Below, piece by piece: positions 5,786-9,543 of a DNA stretch of 9,543 nt. A program made the position numbers and the translations under genes. The stretch lies in assembly GCA_009787175.1 (NCBI GenBank), contig WRGM01000118.1, positions 1 through 9,543 on the forward strand, written 5' to 3'. Positions within the stretch are counted from its first letter, which is position 1; each line of letters opens with the position of its first letter. Under the pieces are notes generated by a model that was given only the letters and a program-made list of their open reading frames with translations, was not told the origin of the DNA and did not search any database. Source of the DNA: Candidatus Bathycorpusculum fermentans (GTDB taxonomy: Archaea; Thermoproteota; Bathyarchaeia; Bathyarchaeales; Bathycorpusculaceae).

Positions 5786-6428
5786 TATAGCGTCCTCTTT
5801 TTTCTATTTCTCTGGTTTTCTCGTAAACTTTTTCTGTAAATTTATCCCCTAATACTAAACGGTAGCCTTTGAGTATGTCATTAAAGCTTGTTTCCCAGAA
5901 AGTAAAATGTGTGCTCTGTAGGGCTCTTTTTAGCAGGTGTAAATCAACTCCTTTAGCTTCTAGCTCTGTATTTTTTTCTCCTAAGCCAAAGTCTACAAGA
6001 AAAATTGTTCCCTGCTCATTTAATATCATATTTGATGTTGTCAAGTCTCCGTGTATTAAATTTTCTTTATGAAGTTTGCCTATTAACTCGCCGATTTGTA
6101 AACAAATTTTTTCGCGTTCAATTTTTTGGGCTTTATTTATATACTGTTTTACCTGAACACCCTGTATATACTCCATTATAATTGATGACTCTGGCATATT
6201 TACCATGTAAATTAGCGGTGTTGTAACCCCGGAAATTTTAGTTTGATGTAACAGCTGCGCCTCATGTGATGTGCGATGACTGCGAATTTGCATATCAAGG
6301 GCTTCGGGTCGATATTTTTTTTGTTTTCTTATTTTGATTACAGCTGGTCTTCCATGCCAGTTGGTAAGATAAAGATTTGCCTCTGCACCTTTTTTTAGTA
6401 AAACAGTTTGTTGATCTAATTTATCCAT
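5760..6428 (-). CDS. bud32: KEOPS subunit Bud32 (PRPK-type kinase/ATPase)
   Basis: The small atypical kinase of the KEOPS complex; it binds and regulates Kae1 during synthesis of N6-threonylcarbamoyladenosine (t6A) on ANN-decoding tRNAs. Visible landmarks are the glycine-poor ATP loop KGAEANLY (13-20), lysine K32 in VIKIRK, E56 in RTSHEA, the catalytic loop LIHGDLTTSNMIL (124-136) with D128 and N133, the metal-binding DFG (146-148), and the basic C-terminal RGRYIEERKK. At 222 residues it is the usual stand-alone size. It lacks an activation segment and C-lobe extension, as expected of Bud32. It overlaps kae1 by 13 bases in another frame; many archaea instead have a Kae1-Bud32 fusion. The other KEOPS subunits (Pcc1, Cgi121) are not in this window. 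The ATG has no clear SD, so translation is probably coupled to kae1. Confidence 0.94.
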   Translation of the reverse strand: MDKLDQQTVLLKKGAEANLYLTNWHGRPAVIKIRKQKKYRPEALDMQIRSHRTSHEAQLLHQTKISGVTTPLIYMVNMPESSIIMEYIQGVQVKQYINKAQKIEREKICLQIGELIGKLHKENLIHGDLTTSNMILNEQGTIFLVDFGLGEKNTELEAKGVDLHLLKRALQSTHFTFWETSFNDILKGYRLVLGDKFTEKVYEKTREIEKRGRYIEERKKHL

Positions 6429-7450
6429 GGTACATCTGCTCTATCTACGCGCCAGCGTAATTTCACATAACTCTCATCTATAGGTGTAACTATGCCCTGG
6501 CTATAAGCTAAAAAGCCTGTCCAAGCTATCATGGCCCCGTTATCTGTAGCAAATTTTTTAGGAACAACATTAAACTTTGCGCCATGCTCCTCTGATACTA
6601 TTCTGAGCATTTCTTGCAAACGATTATTAGCTGCTACACCGCCAGTTAACAAGACTTCCTTTTTTTCAGTATGCGCCAATGCCCGCTCAGTAACTTCCGT
6701 AACCATAGCAAAAGCGTGTTCCTGCAGACTATAACATACATCCTCAAGACTATGGTTGCCTTTTTGGAGTTGTGTAACTGCCGATGTTACAAGTCCACTT
6801 AATGATAAATCCATACCTTTTACCACATATGGTAATCTAATAAGAGTCTTACCTCTAAGCGCTTGCTGCTCTATTGCCGCACCAAGAGGTAAACCTCTCT
6901 GACTTTTCAAGCCTGCTTGTCTTCCAAAAACGTCAAGACAATTACCTAACGCAATATCTAATGTTTCACCAAAAACCCTATAACGCCCAGATTCAAACGC
7001 TGTAACCATAGTATTACCGCCTGAGGCATAAAGCGTAACAGGATCCGTTACGCCTGTTTCTAGTTTTCCAATTTCAATATGTGCAATGGAATGATTCACA
7101 CCAACCAGTGGAATCTGCAAATATGCCGCTAACGTGCGAGCCACAGTTGCTCCTGTACGCAGACAAGGACCCAAACCAGGTCCCATAGAAAAAGCAATAG
7201 CTGTTAAATCTTTAGGCTTTATCTTTGCAGTAGTTAATGCTTGTAAAAGAGTTTTGTTTGCCACTTCAGCATGATGCCGCGCAGCTTCCCTTGGATGAAT
7301 CCCGCCTTCCACTGGTATGTAACTCTCTACAGCATTTGCCAGAATTTCACCATTAGACCTAGCTATACCTACACCAAAATCGTCTGCTGTAGACTCTATA
7401 CCTAAACAGTACATATCATCTGATAGCACTATTTTCTGCGCATTAATCAT
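6416..7450 (-). CDS. kae1: tRNA N6-adenosine threonylcarbamoyltransferase Kae1
   Basis: The catalytic subunit of KEOPS; it transfers the threonylcarbamoyl group from threonylcarbamoyl-AMP to A37 of tRNAs reading ANN codons. ASKHA-fold landmarks, numbered from ATG 7450, are LGIEST near the N-terminus, HPREAARHH (52-60), the metal-binding pair in VNHSIAH (H120, H124), the nucleotide-binding SGGNT (143-147), TGGVAANNR (269-277), and FATDNGAMIAW with metal ligand D303. At about 344 residues it is slightly long because of a short N-terminal lead. Three starts are possible: TTG 7459, ATG 7450 and ATG 7414. None has an SD. I prefer ATG 7450 because a TATA-like box about 30 bases upstream predicts a leaderless or near-leaderless mRNA there; ATG 7414 would start directly at the conserved MYCLGIEST. 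It is the first gene of the operon. Confidence 0.95.
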   Translation of the reverse strand: MINAQKIVLSDDMYCLGIESTADDFGVGIARSNGEILANAVESYIPVEGGIHPREAARHHAEVANKTLLQALTTAKIKPKDLTAIAFSMGPGLGPCLRTGATVARTLAAYLQIPLVGVNHSIAHIEIGKLETGVTDPVTLYASGGNTMVTAFESGRYRVFGETLDIALGNCLDVFGRQAGLKSQRGLPLGAAIEQQALRGKTLIRLPYVVKGMDLSLSGLVTSAVTQLQKGNHSLEDVCYSLQEHAFAMVTEVTERALAHTEKKEVLLTGGVAANNRLQEMLRIVSEEHGAKFNVVPKKFATDNGAMIAWTGFLAYSQGIVTPIDESYVKLRWRVDRADVPWIN

Positions 7451-7475
7451 GTTAATCAAGGTTCAAAGAGAGATA

Positions 7476-7487
7476 CATATTTTTATC
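7476..7487 (-). promoter_or_regulatory. TATA-like box for the kae1 operon
   Basis: Read on the minus strand it is GATAAAAATATG, centred near 7481. The predicted start about 27 bases downstream falls at roughly 7454, within a few bases of the ATG at 7448-7450. This explains the lack of an SD before kae1. Confidence 0.45.
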
Positions 7488-7498
7488 TGATACAAGCA

Positions 7499-7509
7499 CT
7501 TTATTACAT
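7499..7509 (+). promoter_or_regulatory. TATA-like box for the RPC34-rlmE operon
   Basis: CTTTATTACAT is centred near 7504. A start 25 bases downstream lands on the ATG at 7529, predicting a leaderless mRNA. It lies about 20 bases from the kae1 box and faces the other way, so one bound regulator could affect both operons. Confidence 0.45.
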
Positions 7510-7528
7510 TATCTGGAACTGATATTTC

Positions 7529-7960
7529 ATGCCTAAACGCAATGACCTTGAACAAAAAGCGCTTCATTATGTAATAAACACAGGTTATCAGGGTGTACTT
7601 CAATCAGACTTATGGCGCGAACTAAGCGCAAGCAGCCGTGAAGGCTCACGTGTTTCAATAAAGCTAGAAGAAAAAGGCCTAATACGCAGAGAAAAAGAAC
7701 TACAAGACGGCAGATGGACATATAGACTCTACCCAAAAAGACTTCCAAAATCTATTGCAACTATAGCAGACTGTCCCTGCCTACTATGCCCAGATAATGC
7801 AAAATGTGACCCAACAACAACAGTTTCTCCTAAAAACTGCCAAAAACTAACCGACTGGATATTAGGTTTAGACAACCAACAAGTTCAAAATGAACCAGAT
7901 TTTTCAAACGAGATAAGTACATCCGAGGATGATTCCATTGCCAAAGGCTTGGATACGTGA
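7529..7960 (+). CDS. Archaeal RPC34/RPC39-like winged-helix protein with Fe-S motif
   Basis: Probably the archaeal counterpart of the RNA polymerase III subunit RPC34 (human RPC39), known in crenarchaea and thaumarchaea and thought to act with RNA polymerase. An N-terminal winged helix (about 5-70) has the turn-helix VLQSDLWRELSASSREGSR, LEEKGLIRRE and a wing ending in WTYRLYPK. It is followed by a C-x2-C-x5-C-x10-C motif (C84, C87, C93, C104), with the tell-tale PCLLCPDNAKC and VSPKNCQKLTDWI. The eukaryotic subunit has the same CxxCP...ISPxNC...TxWL pattern, which binds a [4Fe-4S] cluster. One extra Cys (C82) is present. A disordered acidic tail of about 30 residues ends the protein. The ATG has no SD but fits a leaderless promoter. 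The methyltransferase gene overlaps its end. A plain winged-helix regulator is the alternative. Confidence 0.8.
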   Translation: MPKRNDLEQKALHYVINTGYQGVLQSDLWRELSASSREGSRVSIKLEEKGLIRREKELQDGRWTYRLYPKRLPKSIATIADCPCLLCPDNAKCDPTTTVSPKNCQKLTDWILGLDNQQVQNEPDFSNEISTSEDDSIAKGLDT

Positions 7961-8555
7961 AAGAAAAAACGAACATTACTACAAAAAAGCTAAAGCTGAA
8001 AACTATCGAAGTCGCGCCACATACAAACTGGTACAAGTTAACGAAAAATACGGCTTTATTAAATTACACAGTGTTGTTGTAGATTTAGGTGCTGCACCAG
8101 GAGGATGGGTTCAAGCTGCTCGAAAAATGGTTGGAAGACACGGCTTTATTTTAGGTGTAGATCTTAAACCCATTGAGCCTTTCCCTCAGGCTTATGTACG
8201 AACAATTATCGGTGATTTAACGGATCCTGATATTGCACAGCAGATTCTGTCATTTTTACCTCGTAGACCTGACACAGTAATGTCTGATGCTGCCCCAAAC
8301 GTTACCGGTGTTTGGGAAGTTGACCATGCATTACAAATTGACTTAGCCTCTAAAGCATTAGATGTTACACTGCAAATTCTACGTCCTAATGGTAACTTTT
8401 TTGTAAAACTTTTCCAAGGCGACTTAATGGATGAATTTGTACAAACTGTTAAAGGCCATTTCGACGAAGTTAAATTCGTTAAGCCAGATGCTAGTCGAGC
8501 AAAAAGCTCTGAAATGTACCTTCTAGCTTTAGGTCTAAAAACTATATCTGAATAA
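7938..8555 (+). CDS. rlmE: FtsJ/RlmE-type 23S rRNA (uridine-2'-O)-methyltransferase
   Basis: Uses S-adenosylmethionine to methylate a ribose 2'-OH, in this family usually U2552 of 23S rRNA. The Rossmann SAM-binding motif VDLGAAPGGW is at 48-57, and the K-D-K-E catalytic set is visible: K30 in SRATYKL, D117 in SDAAPN, K157 in VKLFQG and E192 in SSEMY. GVDLKPIEP (73-81) is the acidic loop for the SAM ribose. At about 205 residues it is the normal bacterial/archaeal size, without the TRAM domain found on some archaeal homologues. I prefer TTG 7938 over ATG 7929 because GAGG (7925-7928) touches the ATG but sits 9 bases from the TTG, and family members begin close to the KAWIRERK motif. It overlaps the RPC34-like gene by 23 bases (32 from the ATG). 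Confidence 0.92.
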   Translation: MPKAWIRERKNEHYYKKAKAENYRSRATYKLVQVNEKYGFIKLHSVVVDLGAAPGGWVQAARKMVGRHGFILGVDLKPIEPFPQAYVRTIIGDLTDPDIAQQILSFLPRRPDTVMSDAAPNVTGVWEVDHALQIDLASKALDVTLQILRPNGNFFVKLFQGDLMDEFVQTVKGHFDEVKFVKPDASRAKSSEMYLLALGLKTISE

Positions 8556-8612
8556 TTTCTCTCCTTTTCACTGCTCTCTTATGTTAGTATATTCTCGTTT
8601 TGTTTGTTGTTG
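8553..8612 (+). terminator. T-rich terminator region after rlmE
   Basis: The stop codon is followed by repeated T-rich tracts (TTTCTCTCCTTTTC and CGTTTTGTTTGTTGTTG) with no strong stem. This is the usual look of an intrinsic archaeal terminator. Confidence 0.4.
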
Positions 8613-8665
8613 TAGGTCGTATGGTGATTAAATTGGCAAAACATTTAATTTATGGGATTTATCTC

Positions 8666-8673
8666 TATAAATT
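8666..8673 (+). promoter_or_regulatory. TATA-like box for the SpoIIM-family gene
   Basis: TATAAATT lies about 20 bases before the TTG at 8688, predicting a leaderless or nearly leaderless mRNA. A second A/T-rich stretch, TTTAATTTAT (8643-8652), is an alternative that would give a leader of about a dozen bases. Confidence 0.35.
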
Positions 8674-8687
8674 TGTGATATTAACTC

Positions 8688-9233
8688 TTGAGCGCTATAC
8701 TGTCGTTTTGGAAGAATGCCTCGTCTAAACAGAAAAGGCTTTACTCATATGTTTTTGTTCTTGTCTTGGCTATTGTGATAACTTTTGCTGGAACTTTATG
8801 GCCTCTAGACTCTGAAACGGCAAATTATCTCGCTGATGAAGTTGAAAAAACGATGATTGAAAATGACAGTTTCTCTTCTCTAACCGTTGCAATTTTTACT
8901 AACAACTTTAAAATTTGTTTACTCATGTTTATACCCGTAGGTGGTATCCTGTACGGCGCGTTTGCTCTATTTTCTACAGGTGTAGCCATAAATGCGCTTT
9001 CTATAGTACAAGGAGTACCATCAAGCCTTATGCTGCTCACACTTATGATTGGACCTATATTTTGGATTGAATTTATAGCATACGCTATGGGCATGACTGA
9101 GAGTGCTTGGCTATTTCGACGATTAATTCAAGGTCGCTGGAGAGAACTAAAACGTGCAGCACTACTTATCGGTATAACTGCAGGTTTACTTGCAATAGGT
9201 GCCATTGTAGAAGCTTGGCTAATACTGATATAA
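8688..9233 (+). CDS. SpoIIM-family integral membrane protein (181 aa)
   Basis: An inner-membrane protein of the stage II sporulation protein M family (DUF95), widespread in archaea, where its role is not established. Four hydrophobic segments are visible: about 19-38, 70-104 (long, with FIPVGGILYGAF), 111-135 (MLLTLMIGPIFWIEFIAYAM) and 157-181. The IFTNNFKI stretch leading into segment 2 and the GPIFWIEF helix resemble the conserved SpoIIM positions. A charged loop (41-66) follows segment 1, and a basic loop (143-156, FRRLIQGRWRELKR) points to the cytoplasm by the positive-inside rule. An in-frame TAA (8682-8684) lies 3 bases upstream, so TTG 8688 is the first possible start; the next ATG would remove segment 1. 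It appears to be a single-gene unit. No sporulation genes are nearby, and a permease-like or membrane-organising role is only a guess. Confidence 0.8.
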   Translation: MSAILSFWKNASSKQKRLYSYVFVLVLAIVITFAGTLWPLDSETANYLADEVEKTMIENDSFSSLTVAIFTNNFKICLLMFIPVGGILYGAFALFSTGVAINALSIVQGVPSSLMLLTLMIGPIFWIEFIAYAMGMTESAWLFRRLIQGRWRELKRAALLIGITAGLLAIGAIVEAWLILI

Positions 9234-9543
9234 CGATATAGCCAAATTTTTGTCCAATAACTGTGATAGACGCAGGTAACTATATTGCTAATATCAGAAA
9301 ATACTACGTCAGTGTTATCCTTGTTGCGATAGACAGCTGTTTTGTTGGGACATTGTGTAAATGTTACCTGTATGAGGTAGTGTGTATTTTATCCCTAACT
9401 TCCTGATTTAAGTAATGGGTTTTAGTTTTGGGCTTGTTTTTTGCGGTAGTGACCTGTTACTTATGATAAGTAATATGTGTGTAAGTTCTAAACGTCCAAA
9501 TATTGCCTCAATTATAAAAATAACAAATAAACAAGGTTTATAG
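9234..9543. other. Gene-free stretch at the right end
   Basis: I find no open frame longer than about 20 codons from an ATG on either strand, and no tRNA-like structure. The stretch contains an 8-bp inverted pair, CAGGTAAC (9273-9280) and GTTACCTG (9363-9370), and the short palindrome at 9457-9473. It is AT-rich and may hold the 3' end of the SpoIIM transcript and the promoter of a gene beyond the window. Confidence 0.5.
9457..9473. repeat. Perfect 7-bp palindrome with a 3-base loop
   Basis: TTACTTA (9457-9463) and TAAGTAA (9467-9473) flank TGA. As DNA this would suit a dimeric regulator; as RNA it would be a weak A/U-rich stem. A T-rich stretch (9435-9442) lies before it rather than after, which does not favour a terminator on the + strand. 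Confidence 0.4.

Noticed and set aside
7533..7748. 71-codon minus-strand frame opposite the RPC34-like gene
   Set aside because: Hydrophobic, Cys/Leu-rich shadow of the Fe-S/winged-helix gene, which has clear family motifs on the other strand.
8825..9094. 89-codon minus-strand frame opposite the SpoIIM-family gene
   Set aside because: The plus-strand frame encodes well-formed membrane segments, and the antisense frame has no promoter or SD.
1..9543. CRISPR array, insertion sequence, integrase or defence genes
   Set aside because: No regularly spaced repeats, transposase motifs, terminal repeats with target duplications, or recognisable defence domains were seen on either strand.

Overview
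The window is AT-rich archaeal chromosome. Three things point to Archaea: separate Kae1 and Bud32 genes, an RPC34-like winged-helix/Fe-S protein of the kind known from TACK archaea, and a mix of short-leader or apparently leaderless promoters with Shine-Dalgarno (SD) led genes inside operons. The whole set suggests a low-GC TACK archaeon, possibly Bathyarchaeia. That placement is inference from gene content only. All genes look like chromosomal housekeeping or small unknown genes. I see no IS element, CRISPR array, tRNA or rRNA.

Left part (1-1185, + strand). A gene-free stretch of about 355 bases holds a 10-bp inverted repeat. It is followed by two small, tightly spaced genes of unknown function (356-598 and 624-1052). 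A 30-codon reading frame on the opposite strand may fill the gap before aconitase.

Middle (1186-4455). A single-chain aconitase (-) diverges from an archaeal orotidine 5'-phosphate decarboxylase (+). The decarboxylase converges on a small ribbon-helix-helix regulator (-), with a hairpin in the 5-base gap between their stop codons.

RNA/quality-control block (4456-8555). One compact minus-strand operon reads kae1, bud32, an XTP/dITP pyrophosphatase, a 66-residue unknown protein, then a two-cluster ferredoxin. The first four genes overlap one another, and a hairpin lies just past the ferredoxin stop. Diverging from kae1 is a + strand pair: an RPC34-like protein overlapping a FtsJ/RlmE-type 2'-O-methyltransferase. 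Kae1 and Bud32 make the tRNA modification t6A, the pyrophosphatase cleans the nucleotide pool, RlmE modifies rRNA, and the RPC34-like protein probably works with transcription. The two operons share a 78-base control region whose TATA-like boxes place both transcription starts at or within a few bases of the start codons.

Right part (8556-9543). A SpoIIM-family membrane protein (+) is followed by about 310 bases with no gene, containing a short perfect palindrome.

Three operon-internal genes start with TTG preceded by GAGG at 8-9 bases. I found no clear new multi-gene system. The best candidates for novelty are the two-gene unknown cassette at 356-1052, the ferredoxin and small unknown gene riding in the t6A operon, and the RPC34-RlmE coupling.
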